DNA of 64,000 bases from Bombyx mori (Eukaryota; Arthropoda; Insecta; Lepidoptera; Bombycidae), in assembly GCF_030269925.1 (NCBI RefSeq), contig NC_085132.1, positions 4,920,501 to 4,984,500 on the forward strand, in the 5' to 3' direction. The notes under the pieces were generated by a model that was given only the letters and a program-made list of their open reading frames with translations, was not told the origin of the DNA and searched no databases. The position numbers and the translations under genes were made by a program. Shown one piece after another: positions 9,939-21,196 of this stretch (its first letter is position 1; each line of letters opens with the position of its first letter).

Positions 9939-11130
9939 CAACGAGAAACTCAATGGGCTGTGTCTGTGGAGCACGGCACGAGCAGGCAGTACGCTAGAAC
10001 CGGCAGTAAGCTCTTCAACAATTACTTAAACTTTAATAGCTTCACATTCGGAAGCGAAGTAGCCATAAATTTTACGGTTCACAAATATTATTATTTTTTT
10101 GCACACTCTGAACCGATACTCGATTGTGGTGTCGTAAAGACGCCATTAAAATTTTTATTACATCTGAGTCGATCCACGGCCTACAAAGATTCGGAGAGGC
10201 AATCATATATCTGGAGACGCGGTGTTGGTACCATAAGTTGCACTTCCGACCTGTTGAGGGAACTTATGATCGGTCATTGTGGCGAAAATAGCAGTGAATG
10301 TCTGTATTGTTTACTATCTTTCAAGACTACTAAAAAAGTTTTCTGTATAATTGTTTCATTTTATTGATGTTTTTAGGGTTCTGTAGTAACTAAATAGCAA
10401 ACAAATCAAAAGCCTTATTAATTTTTTCAGTCTGTCTGTAACTAGATTTTGTTGTGGCGTTGCCAATAAAATTGAATCACACATTCTGAATTCTGGAATA
10501 CTTCGGAATTAATTTCGAATAATTCTAGAACATCTAGGAAAACGTGCTTGTTCCAAATTTGAAAAATAGCTGGATTACGGTTGGCTATAACCGATATATA
10601 AAATTTTCATTTTTTTCTCTCTAAATATGTACCTACCTAATCATGCCTAATAGTGTAGAATGAGAAAAAATGATAAACATTTTTGAGTATGTGAGTTCAT
10701 AAATTACCCAAATCGTTTTTCGAAAGCCGTTTCGATATGGGCACGTCACACTTAGCAATAAAGTAGCATTTTTATGATGTAAACTATGAATTTTAAGTGG
10801 TAGTCGCAGCTCAGAATCGCGGGATAAGAGTGAATTAGAAAAAAAATAACCTTAACATCACTTGCACATTATTTGTGTTAAGGAACCACGTTAAGACTAA
10901 TATAAGCCTAAGCGTACTGAACATAAAGATTACTTTTCGCTGTCAGTAAATTTTCACACCCGACTTTATGGTTATAGTTCAGTGGCGGTAATTTGGGTTC
11001 TTGAATTGTTTCAAAAATGCACGTGAACATTTAAAGTGATGATTGATAAATTTATATTACCTTCATTGATGGATATGGAATTTGTAATAAGCGAATACAC
11101 ATATTGAAACGGAATTAGGCTTAATGAGGA
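9939..11130. other. No gene recognised
   Basis: Contains a 135-residue open frame (9960..10367, +) that begins in Bm1-like debris (CGAGAAACTCAATGGGCTG) and has no motif I recognise. The rest is AT-rich without an assignable feature. Confidence 0.4.
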
Positions 11131-11360
11131 TATTTTTATTTTTTATTGTTGAACGAGCTCTTGGCCTAAACAGTGCTAAGTGGTTATTCCTGTAAGGCTC
11201 CTGTAGGCTCCTGCTTATAAGCATTTATACAAGAATGCTGCCACCTAAATTAGGTATATAATTGCTGTTTTTCATGCCGGAATGCATTATTGCATCGTGA
11301 CAGAAATAAGCAGGGTTGTATCGACCGGTGCGGGCTCAAAAACGCCCTACCGAGTAAAAT
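11131..11360 (-). repeat. Decayed BMC1-like tail, inverted
   Basis: GAACGAGCTC, TAAGTGGTTA, TGCATTATTGCATCGTGACAG and ACAGAAATAAGCAGGG keep the order of the inverted tail module but with many substitutions and a small internal duplication. Confidence 0.5.
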
Positions 11361-11969
11361 AGCTTGAGTAAATTATGGACGCAGCTGAGAAAAAATCTTA
11401 ATAAGGTAACCCTTTTCTGAACAAATAATTAACATTTTGCCATCTGTTGTCAAGTAGTCGGACTAAATTAGCAAAAATTTGTAATAGTGACATCTATACA
11501 ACTTTGACGGTACTAAATTGAAACATGACTACCGAAAACCTCGAACAGTATTTCTATACAACTAATAGATAGAGCTACTTGGAGGGTGACTTTGTCAAAA
11601 ATACTCAGTAGATGTCGCTACTGCCATCATTTAGCATTATAAAATTTTCATTACATATTCAAAATACAACAATGAATTTAGTATTTAAATGCGTGGACTT
11701 TTAAACCGTTTTTGTTATTTTTGATACATCAACACAATGCACCACAATATTAAATTTTAATACTCTCAAAAAAAAATGCGTATTCTCATACCAACATTTG
11801 TCTATTAAAAATGAATGAGACTGACTAAAAACTTCCACGAACGTATATCAAAATATAATTCTAGTAGGTATTTTCATTGTATAAGTATCTGCCATAAGCA
11901 TGTACTACTACATCGCCATTGATATTAATGTTATTGAGATTTTCTTCTCAAAGGCCTATCTATCACCTC
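11361..11969. other. No gene recognised
   Basis: AT-rich, with no repeat or reading frame assigned. Confidence 0.45.
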
Positions 11970-11977
11970 ATTTCTGT

Positions 11978-12175
11978 CAAGGGCGGATCCAGCTTTGGCG
12001 CCAGGAGGGGGTCACGTAGTCGTGGGCAAGTTAAGATTTTATAATTTAATTTTGATAACAATAGATAATATATAAATCATGATGTTCTTCAATTAGTCCA
12101 AGTTAGTTCAAGTCCTGGAACTAGCTCAGGGGGGGGGGTCATGACCCCCATGACCCCCCCCTGGATCCGCCGTTG
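11978..12175. mobile_element. hAT-like MITE with 8-bp target duplication
   Basis: The ends are 15-bp inverted repeats (CAAGGGCGGATCCAG and its inverse, 14 of 15 matching). They are flanked by the direct repeat ATTTCTGT at 11970..11977 and 12176..12183. An 8-bp duplication with C...G ends is the hAT pattern. The 198-bp interior has no coding capacity and includes a G/C run of about 40 bp near 12129-12160. Confidence 0.8.
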
Positions 12176-12305
12176 ATTTCTGTATTGTGTACCTAAATAG
12201 TGTCTGAAAACAAACTTGCGTATGATTTAAATGAAATAAAAACGCAAAGTTGTGTATGGCCTCCTTTTTATATTTCCTACTTATTCATTGTTAGCCACGA
12301 AAGAA

Positions 12306-12450
12306 TATTCCAGCTATGCTTGGACGGGTAAGTGAGCTCACTGGGCTCAATCTAGGAGGATTTGCTAACACTAGCAAGAGCAGTGCTTCGCTGAATCTAC
12401 CACCGGATCGGAATCGCGACGCACTGAGAAGATCCGATGAGAAATTCACT
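12306..12450 (-). repeat. Bm1-like SINE fragment, inverted
   Basis: GAGCTCACTGGGCTCAA, TAGCAAGAGCAGTGCTTCG and CTACCACCGGATCGGAATCG follow the inverted Bm1 order. Neither end is complete. Confidence 0.65.
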
Positions 12451-12588
12451 GTATTTATTGCAATTCGGAATCTTCAAACGGTGACCAGTGTTTGGAGTAC
12501 TTAAACGGAGAGTAGAGATCGGGGCGTGACGCCTTAACGTAAACATGTAGCCAACATTCAGGTGACGACAACAATTTGCTTTTTAATA

Positions 12589-12967
12589 TCTTATATATAA
12601 AATTCTCGTGTCACAATGTTCGTTCCCATACTCCTCCGAAACCGCTTGACCGATTCTCATGAAATTTTTTATGCATATTCAGTCAGCCTGAGAATCGGCT
12701 ACTATCTATTTAAGTGATTAGGGTTGTCCACCCCAAGCATATTTTTTTTTTATTTGGACATATTTTTTTTTTATAATGAGGTATTATGTGGTTGAATGAG
12801 GTTTTGTTATTTTTATTATATATTCCCTCATCGTTCACAGCACTACATACCTCTTTCACTCATTTACCACATTCTTACACACTTACAATAAGTTAGTTTT
12901 TTTTTCTACACTAGAAATTCCCTAGAAATCTTATATATGGCAAAACAATGTTTGCCGGGTCAGCTAG
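12589..12967 (+). mobile_element. Non-autonomous Helitron, CGCTTGACCGATTC type
   Basis: Starts A|TCTTATATATAAAATTCTCG and ends TTTGCCGGGTCAGCTAG|T, matching Helitron terminal rules. It shares the GCCGGGTCAGCTAG terminus with the element at 17744..18204 but has a different interior. Confidence 0.75.
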
Positions 12968-13082
12968 TGATACAATAAAAATAAAAACTAAATGTAGGTA
13001 ATAAATGTATTAAATAAAATACACGCGTCGCGTTAATAATGTCTGATTATAATTTGTTACTCCGGCTTAAAGTCATTTACAC

Positions 13083-14261
13083 TCAAATTACAGCTTTTTC
13101 ATTTTTTTCTTTACTTTTAACATGCGCGAGATAAACCGTCCATACAAAACTAGCCAAGCTCACAAATACTATCCTGTTCTTTTCGGAAACAAAATAAAAG
13201 TTAACAGTTTGAGCCATCGGCCAGAATAACACCCCTATTTTGTACGTGGGCCAGAGTTTTTCTTCCACTTCTTTTAGGCATGCTTCTATAGGCTTCATCT
13301 CGAGCAGACTCATGCCGAAGAAGAAATACGCCGTCGCTAGAGGAGCGTAAGAGATTTGTTCTAAGCCCGCCCTGAGGATTGCTGTCTTCAAATTATTTCT
13401 CTTGAAAAATCTGTTCAATACATTTCAATAGTTAACAAAAGCAAGTAAACGTGTTAGTGATTTAGAAACTATTCTATGCAATATCCGCATTGTATATTTT
13501 CCACCATTTTGTATTAAATACTTTTTGGTCAAGATCAACATTCTCATATATTAATTCACTTCATTATTATTCACTGTTTAACGAAATTTTATTAAATTAC
13601 TTCCAATTAATATTTCTATCACAAAGATCTTTAAGCTTTCGAAAATAATTAGTACAGCCTACAGTTTCAAGCTTACAAAATAATAATATTATCCATTTTG
13701 AACTTAAGCGAGTCACTACAAAGAATATTCGTTCGTTTTGTGTCCTAATGTACTGAACTAAAATACATTTGAAACAGTAATTTGAAATATATTTAGGCCA
13801 ATTCTGTATGCATTCACAGTTGGCTCACTGTTAATCCCAGATCTATCTTGTTTTGTTAAAAAATATATTATTATTTTAATAAAATCACGAAATTTTAATT
13901 TGTCCGAACCTGCAACTTTGTTATGTGCATAGATCTAATATTGTTTTTAATTTAAATTTTCGTTTATTACCCGTATTCCGGCGAAAACTAAATTGTGCCT
14001 AAATATCATAGTGCTAGAGTCTATTACGAATTACCTGCTGCTATACTTCATCCACCCGTAAAAGACTGGAGCCATAAAGAATGTTCCAAACACGCCAAAG
14101 CGCGTTGCTCTAGCCCAATCCAATTTTTCCAAGTTGGGTCCGTGCTCCATGAACTCTTGGGTTATGCTGCAAGCGGGCCATATCACCGCGTAACACAGCA
14201 TACCGCGAAGCAAAGGATATTTCCGTGGTAACCTCAAAACTTTCGAGAGAATCCCCGACAT
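13083..14261 (-). CDS. Mpv17/PMP22-family membrane protein, two exons
   Basis: Exon 1 is 14261..14035 and exon 2 is 13410..13083, giving 184 residues, normal for Mpv17 proteins. The donor AGCAG|GTAATT and acceptor GAACAG|ATTTTTC join two bases to one and rebuild an Arg codon. Hydrophobic stretches fall near residues 17-35, 54-72, 92-112, 133-150 and 155-172. The block LWPTYKIGVLFWPMAQTVNF is the family signature (W-P ... W-P-x-x-Q-x-x-N-F); YAPLATAYFFFGMSLLE resembles the Mpv17-like branch more than Mpv17 itself. Members sit in the inner mitochondrial or peroxisomal membrane and affect mtDNA maintenance or reactive oxygen handling; their exact transport activity is unsettled. The intron is about 624 bp. 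Further upstream non-coding exons cannot be excluded. Confidence 0.9.
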
Positions 14262-15000
14262 TTTGATTGATGTGATGTTTCTTTGACGTATTGAAATTGT
14301 GAATACGACGATTGGCTTATGAAGTTATACCATAGTTATACTCTTTTAATTGCATTTATTTATATGTTTATTTCAAGGAGAAACAAAGGCAACAGATTCC
14401 CGCGTATTTTTATGCATTAAGTTCTCTTTTCTAAGTGAATTTGTTGCCATAACACGCTCGGATAATTTACAGTAATACAAATTGGTTTTAATTAAGATTC
14501 ACTTTTGCCTAAAAAAAAGAAATTTTCTTCTTCTAAAAACCTATTCCTACTGTCACTGGATTTTTTTATTTCCTTCTTGAGTTTATGTTTGGTACCGATT
14601 TAGTTCATTTTCAAGCTATCAAGTTATCTCAGTGACTCGTGCGCAGTGCCTGAAGCGTATGTTCTGTTGTTTAAGTATTTATTACTAAGACCTATAAAAA
14701 AACAATAAATTTTATTCCTGTTTAGTGAATTCCGATTAAATACGCAAAACAACAGACCTGGTTATCGTAATTAGGTACATCGGATCACAGAACCTAAAAA
14801 ATCCTATCATAGGCAGATAACAAATATCTCATTTAGAACAATAACATAATTACAATCACGACAAGAACACGACATGTAATTACCTATTAGTAATCTTAGC
14901 GGGTTATCGATCGGCCACCCACGGAGACGCTTAGAACAATCGAATTATTCCCGCGAGTAGGTTCGTTCATATGAGACTATTAATCTAGATAATCTAATCT
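14262..15000. other. Upstream region of the Mpv17-like gene; no gene
   Basis: AT-rich and free of repeats that I recognise. It presumably includes the promoter of the minus-strand gene ending at 14261; no core promoter element is convincing. Confidence 0.4.
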
Positions 15001-15002
15001 AT

Positions 15003-15210
15003 TTATTCGTGTTAGTGCGTCTTGTAAGCCTGCACGGTTGTGAACCACCAGCCTGCCTATCTGTGCCGTGAACCAGTAATGAGTTCGGCTAGGTAAACTA
15101 GGTAAGTAATTAGCAGCAGTTTTACTGTAAAAACTGACACTTAGAGCTCATATCTCAAGGTGGGTGGCGGCATTAACGTTGTTGATATTTGGGCCCCGGT
15201 GACCACTTAA
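15003..15210 (+). repeat. Decayed BMC1-like tail
   Basis: GTGCGTCTTGTAAGCCTGCACGG, TGCCTATCTGTGCCGTGAACC and CATATCTCAAGGTGGGTGG keep the tail order with many changes. It is cut off at CACTTAACATA by the LINE tail that follows. Confidence 0.6.
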
Positions 15211-15211
15211 C

Positions 15212-15345
15212 ATAGATTTATTTATTTATTCAACTTAATGCACATAAGTACAATGGCGGACTTAATGCCTGAGGCATTCTCTACCAGTCAACCAAGGGTG
15301 GTGTAGAGAATCCTGTGGTAGGTGCACAACTTAATGTGAAACAAC
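15212..15345 (-). repeat. LINE 3' end, inverted
   Basis: ATTTATTTATTTATTCAACTT is followed by GGCGGACTTAATGCCTGAGG and CATTCTCTACCAGTCAACC. Read on the minus strand this is the GGTAGAGAATGCCTxxGGC ... AATAAATAAAT end found on many lepidopteran LINEs (recalled, not searched). A (TA)n run follows at about 15382-15400. Confidence 0.5.
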
Positions 15346-15589
15346 CAAATTACATTATACAACATACAAACACATACACGGTATATATATATATATATAC
15401 TCACATATTCACATACATATTCATATATACACTTAAGCACAACTTCAAAATATAACAAATTTAGATTTATATATAAGATAGATATTTGTTTTGAATGTGT
15501 TTACATGAGTGTACCAGACTCACCACAGATAGGGAGGATTGGCGATTGATCGTGAGGCGCATAACATCTGCTCACAGTAATGATACTGA

Positions 15590-15836
15590 ATGTCGACCAC
15601 GACCGCTCTGACAAGGGCGATACGACAAAGGTGGAGGACGTCTGCCACCACTACCACCGCCCTGCGTATTTCTGCCGTGAAGCAGTAATGCGTCTCTATT
15701 TGAAGGGTGGTACAGCCGTTGTACTGAAAAACTAAGACTAAAGACCTTAGAACTCATTTTTCGAGGTGGGTGGCGGCATTTAGGCTGTAGATGTTTATAG
15801 ACTCGGTGGGCTATGAGGTCATCCACCAATTTAAGC
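15590..15836 (+). repeat. BMC1-like tail, diverged
   Basis: CCACCACTACCACCGCCCTGCG, TTTCTGCCGTGAAGCAGTAA and GTGGGCTATGAGGTCATCC are recognisable tail blocks. It ends near TTTAAGCG without a clear poly(A). Confidence 0.6.
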
Positions 15837-16162
15837 GTTTCCCGTTTAACTAATCTTGTCTGTTCATCAAAAATTTCCGAATTGAAATCTGGCAGTGGTG
15901 ACTCTTATCCGTAGACCGAGCACGAATATTTTAAAAAGTAGGTACCAAGGTAGGTATCAAGTTAATGGATATGAATTCTTATATATTACAAATGTTATTT
16001 GTGAATAGATATTCAAACTAATTATCACGAATATGTTTTCATATGAAACAATTCTAATTCGATTACTTCATGTTGGTATGTTTTGATAATTCATGTTAAC
16101 GTCACGGGAGACCTTAGTCTCGGAGAGGCTATGATTAAGGAAAAATTCAAATCTTTTTTCCC
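15837..16162. other. No gene recognised
   Basis: AT-rich spacer between two SINE fragments. Confidence 0.45.
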
Positions 16163-16292
16163 CACCTATCCTGGTAGCCTTGAGGGGTTGTGCCAGTTTA
16201 ACCGAGCCAGTAGCAGAGCTCACGGGGCTATAACCTGACGAATTTTGTAACACTAACCCTAGTAAGAGCAGTGCTTCGCAGAATCTACCACC
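16163..16292 (-). repeat. Bm1-like SINE 3' half, inverted
   Basis: CCTATCCTGGTAGCCTTGAGG, GAGCTCACGGGGCT and AAGAGCAGTGCTTCGCAGAA match the inverted Bm1 3' half. It stops at CTACCACC. Confidence 0.7.
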
Positions 16293-16674
16293 AAAATAAT
16301 ACCCAATACCTAAAAGTTTTTTAAATAATTATTTTAGGAGTTTGAATCTTATTGGAATGTTGGCTGATGTGTGTATTGATATTTTTTGCAGATAGCAAGT
16401 GCAAGCATTCACCTCGTTTCTACCCTACTAATCAATATTTGTGGAAATATACTTCTAAAATTCAACGTCTTCTTAAGCGTAATCAAAATGAATGTGTGCG
16501 TCTCTATACTATTCGTTCTATTGTACTGTAATTTGACACAATTATTGTTTATACAGTTTCTATAAACGTCCGATAGATGTCGCGTGAACAGATTGAAGAA
16601 ATCCACGCTCCTCATACAATACCGATGTTACAGCACAGCGAGTTTGAGTTTCACTGGTGTCTCTTAAAATATGA
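16293..16674. other. No gene recognised
   Basis: AT-rich, with no supported feature. Confidence 0.45.
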
Positions 16675-17039
16675 CTAGTGGTCCCGCAGTGGTCGAAATT
16701 CGACTAGAATTAATTGAAATTATATTATTATATTATATACTATTTATTAGGACTTAGACAAATATTAATAAAGACAAACTATATTTAATCTATTCTCAAT
16801 TTGACCACAGACTATAAGCAATAAGAAAAGTATGACAATAAACAAACAGTATGTATGTGTGTGTGTAATATTTTTATTTATTATGTTAATGTATTTTTCA
16901 GGCAAAATAAAAAAAAAAATTAACATTCTGCACTCCTTCTCTATATTCTCTATAAGTGTGGGAAATTTCATACTCCTCCGCCCGCGCAACTTTCGTAAAA
17001 AGGGATACAAAGTTTTTGTTTCACATATTAATATATAGA
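16675..17039 (-). mobile_element. Non-autonomous Helitron, family A, inverted
   Basis: The left end is the inverse of GCGGGACCACTAG|T and the right end the inverse of A|TCTATATATTAATATG. The hairpin GTCGAAATTCGAC lies just inside the CTAG. The interior carries the family block GTATCCCTTTTTACGAAAG and a short (GT)n. Confidence 0.85.
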
Positions 17040-17204
17040 TCCTGGTTGAATTCCAGTTAGGTGTGACGCGACCTATCGACTATTTAGGTCGGGTCGATCG
17101 ATTCGGCGATCTCTCTGTGATTGACGATGATTCGGCGGAAATAACGCGCGTGCGGGCTCGCCACGTGATCATTCAATTAGGGACTACTTAATTAAAACTT
17201 TGTT

Positions 17205-17518
17205 TGTTTTATACCGAAATCTGCTTGCTTTTAAGCTCCTCAAGCACCGGTCACCGTCCTCGTCGATCTTAGCGATTACGACGAAGAGTTCAACTAGATA
17301 ATTAACCCATAGACACAGCCCACTGAGTTTCTCCCCGGATGTTTTCAGTGGGTCGCGATTCCGCTCCGGTGGTAGATTCAGCGAAGTATTGCTCTTGCTA
17401 GGGCTAGTGTCGGCAAAGTCACTCAGGTTGAGCTCGTGAGCTCTCCTAACCGTCCAGGAGTAGCCGGAATAGCCCCTTAGGCTACAGGCGAATAGGTAGG
17501 AAAAATAAATAAAAAGTT
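17205..17518 (+). repeat. Bm1-like SINE, near full length
   Basis: Runs from TTTTAAGCTCCTCAAGCACC through GACGAAGAGTTC, CAGCCCACTGAGTTTCTC and GGTGGTAGATTCAGCGAAG to GAATAGGTAGGAAAAATAAA. The first 20-30 bases of the family are missing compared with the copy at 41163. Confidence 0.8.
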
Positions 17519-17559
17519 GATCATCTGGACGTTGCCTGGACCCCATGCTACAAGTCTGA

Positions 17560-17740
17560 AGCACTAAAGAGTGGCGGTAGGGCGTCTTATGAGTCTGCAC
17601 GCGTACCACCACTAAACTTAAGTCTCTTGTGTCGAGGTGGGTGGCGGCATTTACGTTGTAGATGTCTATGGGCTCCGGTAACCATTTAACACCAGGTGGG
17701 CAGTGAGATCGGCTACCCATCTAAGCAATAAAAATAATAG
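17560..17740 (+). repeat. BMC1-like tail with internal deletion
   Basis: GGCGGTAGGGCGTCTTATGAG is followed directly by the AAGTCTCTTGTGTCGAGGTGG part, so the GCCTATTTCTGCCG...GTTGTAAC middle is lost. It ends CCCATCTAAGCAATAAAAATAA. Confidence 0.75.
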
Positions 17741-17743
17741 TTA

Positions 17744-18204
17744 TCTATATATATAAAAATCAATTGCTGCTCGTTAATCTTGCTAAAACTCGAGAACGGC
17801 TGGACCGATTTGGCTAATTTTGGTCTTGCATTATTCGTGGAAGTCCAGAGAAGGTTTAAAAGGTAGATAAATATGAAAATACTCGGAATTAAATAAAAAT
17901 CTATATATACATATATAAAAATGAATTGCTGTTCGTTAGTCTTGCTAAAACTCGAGAACGGCTGGACCGATTTGGCTAATTTTGGTCTTGATTTATTTTT
18001 GGAAGTCCAGAGAAGGTTTAAAAGGTAGATGAATATGAAAATGCTCGGAATTAAATAAAAATAACAATTTTATTTTCCCTTTGATGTGTCCCCCGTCATC
18101 ATTGATTTTGGGATTCCTTTTGTTTGTTTTAAGTTTATTTTACAAAAATGTTTAGGTCTTTTATTTATCGGCCGAGGCACTACGAAGTCTGCCGGGTCAG
18201 CTAG
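17744..18204 (+). mobile_element. Helitron with tandem duplication of its 5' part
   Basis: The first unit starts A|TCTATATATATAAAAATCAAT and runs to GGAATTAAATAAAAA near 17898. A second unit then restarts with CTATATATACATATATAAAAATG near 17902 and continues to GCCGGGTCAGCTAG|T at 18204. The repeated portion (TTGCTAAAACTCGAGAACGG ... AAGTCCAGAGAAGGTTTAAA) is nearly identical between units. No coding capacity. Confidence 0.75.
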
Positions 18205-18583
18205 TTTTAAATAAATAATTATATTTTTTCAGTAGGCAGCAGCGGACTCCTAACTTACAAATGATTCGGACAAAATTTAAGAAAGTCCAAATGAAATGTT
18301 TATTTCATTTATCGCTACGCAATGTATATTGTTACGAACGACGGAAGATTTTTACACATTTCTATAAGCTGCCATTAGCGCCCACTTGAGACATGTAAAT
18401 AACACGAACGGTGACCGTCCTAATTGCTGTCTTGTTCCCGTATTTACGTTCCGAATTCTCACCGTCGCGTCGGTTCAATTTAAAATTTGGCTAACGGTGA
18501 AACAATAAGACAGTCGCGCGTGCATTTGTATATTTATAATAAATACATTGCAAGCATTTGTATATTTGAATATGTATATTTTT
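18205..18583. other. No gene recognised
   Basis: No repeat or gene assigned. Confidence 0.45.
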
Positions 18584-18697
18584 TACTGGTGGTAGGACCT
18601 CTTGTGCGTCCGCACGGGTAGGTATCACCAGCCTGTCTATTTCTGCCGTGAAGCAGTAATGCGTTTCGGTTTGAAGGTTGGGGCAGCCGTTGTAACA
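18584..18697 (+). repeat. BMC1-like tail, 5' half only
   Basis: ACTGGTGGTAGGACCTC to GGGGCAGCCGTTGTAAC is well kept and then stops abruptly at an inverted Helitron fragment. Confidence 0.75.
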
Positions 18698-18884
18698 AAA
18701 CAAAATTGTTATTTTTATTTAATTCCGAGCATTTTCATATTTAGTTTTTAAACCTTCTCCTTTTAAACCTTCTCTGGACTTCCACAAATAATTCAAGACC
18801 AAAATTAGCCAAATCGGCCCAGCCGTTCTCGAGTTTTAGCGAGACTAACGAACAGCAATTCATTTTTATATATATAGATAGATT
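18698..18884 (-). mobile_element. Helitron 5' fragment, inverted
   Basis: The inverse of the 5' part of the element at 17744..18204, ending at the right with ATATATATAGATA|GAT, the inverse of the TCTATATATATA start. The CTAG end is missing. A short direct repeat of CTCCTTTTAAACCTTCTC-type sequence lies near 18759-18778. Confidence 0.65.
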
Positions 18885-19474
18885 GTTTATTTATTGCAGA
18901 AAAACCTTTGCAAGACAAGATAGAGGGAATTGACTTCAAGATATCAAAATGAGAATATCATTAATGTCATCGAAATCAAACGAATATGCCTTATTAAGGA
19001 TAAATCACTAAGTGCCCGTCGGATTTTGATAAAATGGGATAATTGGAAATTCCAATGAGCCTAGAAAGCTCTGAGGGACTATATTAGTAGCGGTTGGTAA
19101 ATATGTGAAAGTCAGCTGATATTTCCCGAAATAACTAGAGAGCGGCTTTCAAAATGTTTTAAACTCATCGCTTAAGATAGTGAATCTGCGTAAACGAAAT
19201 ATAAAATAGTGAGCTCGACGATATAACAAGGATGAGAGCACCGTTGGAATTGACCATTCATAATAGAAAGGGTAGGTCTCTTAAAATTGGTGTGAGCTGT
19301 ATTGTATGTATGTATTTATTTGTATCTATTTGAGGATTACTCGACTAAGTTTCATTGAACGCCAAAGTATTACTAAAAAAGCTATGTAGGTTAAAAAATG
19401 TACGTTTTCCTCTATGCGTTCTTAAGTCATTGGAGATGAAACTTTGTTTAGATATTGTTGGTTGTAAACAGTCG
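18885..19474. other. No gene recognised
   Basis: AT-rich, no supported feature. Confidence 0.45.
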
Positions 19475-19797
19475 CCCAAAACACGTCATTTCGGATCCTC
19501 TCGATCCATTACCGTTGCTTTTAGGTACCTCAAGCACCAGTCACCATCCTCGCCGAACCCGTCGCTTGCGACGAAGGGCTCGACGAGCGAATTAACCCAT
19601 ACATACAACCCACTGAGTCTCTAGCCGAATCTTCTCAGTGGGTCGCGTTTCCGATCCGGTGGTAGATTCTGCGAAGCACTGATCTTGCTAGGGCCAGTGT
19701 TAGTAACACCTCCGGCTTGAACTCCGAGAGCTCACTTACGCGATAGGGTAACGCTGATATAACCTCTCAAGGCTATCAGCATAGGTAGGAAAAAAAT
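19475..19797 (+). repeat. Bm1-like SINE, full length
   Basis: Starts CCAAAACACGTCATTTCGG, GATCCTCTCGATCCATTACC and ends TATCAGCATAGGTAGGAAAAAAA. All blocks are in order. Confidence 0.85.
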
Positions 19798-20280
19798 GTT
19801 CGTATTCTATGGAGTATTTCTGCCATAATTCCGTAAACATACAATAGATGGTGACTGAGTAGTTTTAATCATAGTTGTTTTATACGGCTTGCAATATTCA
19901 CAGGGCCCATATCAGAGCTTATTCTATAAATAAAAGCGCGGTCTTATCATTAACTGATTTCTTTCAGACAACCGTTACATGTAAAAGAATCAAGATAAGA
20001 AAAAAAAATGTGATAAAAACTTTTAGGATAGATAAAGACACAAAAAATCCTTAAGTGTCGGGTAATTATCGTCTCAGCCCCTAGAATAGGCCATGATAAG
20101 ATAAATAACATATATTTATTTAACATAAATAACATATCTATTTAATATGTCCGCTATTGTTCTAACATTTAGCACTCGGTACGTCAGCGGTCTGACAATT
20201 GACGGTTCCCCGCAAATTGCGTGCCCAAAGATATACATATCCGGTACCTGCAACAAATTATTTAAATGAATAATATTTAA
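19798..20280. other. No gene recognised
   Basis: AT-rich, no supported feature. Confidence 0.45.
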
Positions 20281-20540
20281 CGGCCGTCTGATGTAACGTC
20301 TGGTGGTAAGTGACATGGTCACTACACAAGGGTGTCGCGGGTTCGAATCCCGCCAAGGGAAGATATTTGTATGATATATATAAAATGTCTTTTCCAGGGC
20401 TATGAATTAAAAAATATATATAGATGTATAATAAAAATTTTACATTTATTTCCGTTATCTGGTACCTGTAACACAAGTTCTATATGAACTTAGTACGGGA
20501 CCAGTTAACGTGGCGTGATTGTTAGTAAATATGTTTTTTT
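20281..20540 (+). mobile_element. tRNA-derived SINE, second family
   Basis: CGGCCGTCTG...GGTAAGTGACATGG, B box GTTCGAATCC at 20341..20350, then GCCAAGGGAAGATATTTGTA and an AT-rich body ending GTGGCGTGATTGTTAGTAAA. The copy at 30757 has the same order. This copy carries a short internal duplication in the A-box region (CTGATGTAACGTCTGGTGG versus CTGGTGTAGTGG), which probably spoils the promoter. Confidence 0.75.
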
Positions 20541-21196
20541 TTGTGCTATTTAAATTAGATTCGGGCATAAATTGTTATTCCGGGTAATGCCTTTTTGTTG
20601 ATGGTTAATTTCTGTTTGCCCGTGCAAAAGCTGTGCTCAAACTTCTTCTGTTTCTTTCTAGCTTGAGCTAAATAATTTGCGAAGTGAAGATTCCATGCAT
20701 TATTTATGAAAATTATTATTATTGGCCATTTAAATCAGTCACATTATCATTTGTCCGTGTTAATAGAAGCGGCTTACGAAATATCAAAATTTGTTTTTTC
20801 CCGAGATCGATTAATTGGTCAGATAATATTGTGTACCGGCTACCGTCGGGGTTTCGACGTTTGGCTTACAAAAGAGCCGAAACTGGACCGTTTTTACTTA
20901 ACGACCAAGATGCGAGGTGGCTGCCAAAAAAAATTTTTTTTTTTCAATAAAAAACTCACTTACCTGACCCTTTTGGATCTATATAGAGCTGTGAGCACGA
21001 AGTTTCTGGAAGTGATACGTGTGAGGCGCGTTTATGAAAGATATGACAATGTATGTATTCGGTTGGATACCTACTAGTATTGGATTCTTTTTTATCAATG
21101 TCTATCTGTCGATGTATCAATTAGCGCGTAGAGGAAGCGCGAATAAGGAGCTTTTACTGTACTGGATTCAGGAGAGATTTATTTTTTTATTGCTTA
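20541..21196. other. No gene recognised
   Basis: Two overlapping open frames of 88 and 123 codons on the plus strand show no motif I can recognise, and the longer one ends in lysine/phenylalanine runs from AAAAAATTTTTT. Not called as genes. Confidence 0.4.

Noticed and set aside
9960..10367. 135-codon open frame as a gene
   Set aside because: It begins in SINE debris, has no recognisable domain, and no splice or promoter context supports it.
15382..15400. (TA)n run as a functional element
   Set aside because: A plain microsatellite next to a LINE tail; no further signal.
17184..17720. 178-codon minus-strand frame as a gene
   Set aside because: It is the antisense of a Bm1-like SINE and a BMC1-like tail placed in a row.
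20281..20355. tRNA gene, because of a clear B box and tRNA-like head
   Set aside because: The 5' and 3' sides do not pair as an acceptor stem and the sequence continues into a SINE body shared with 30757..31030.
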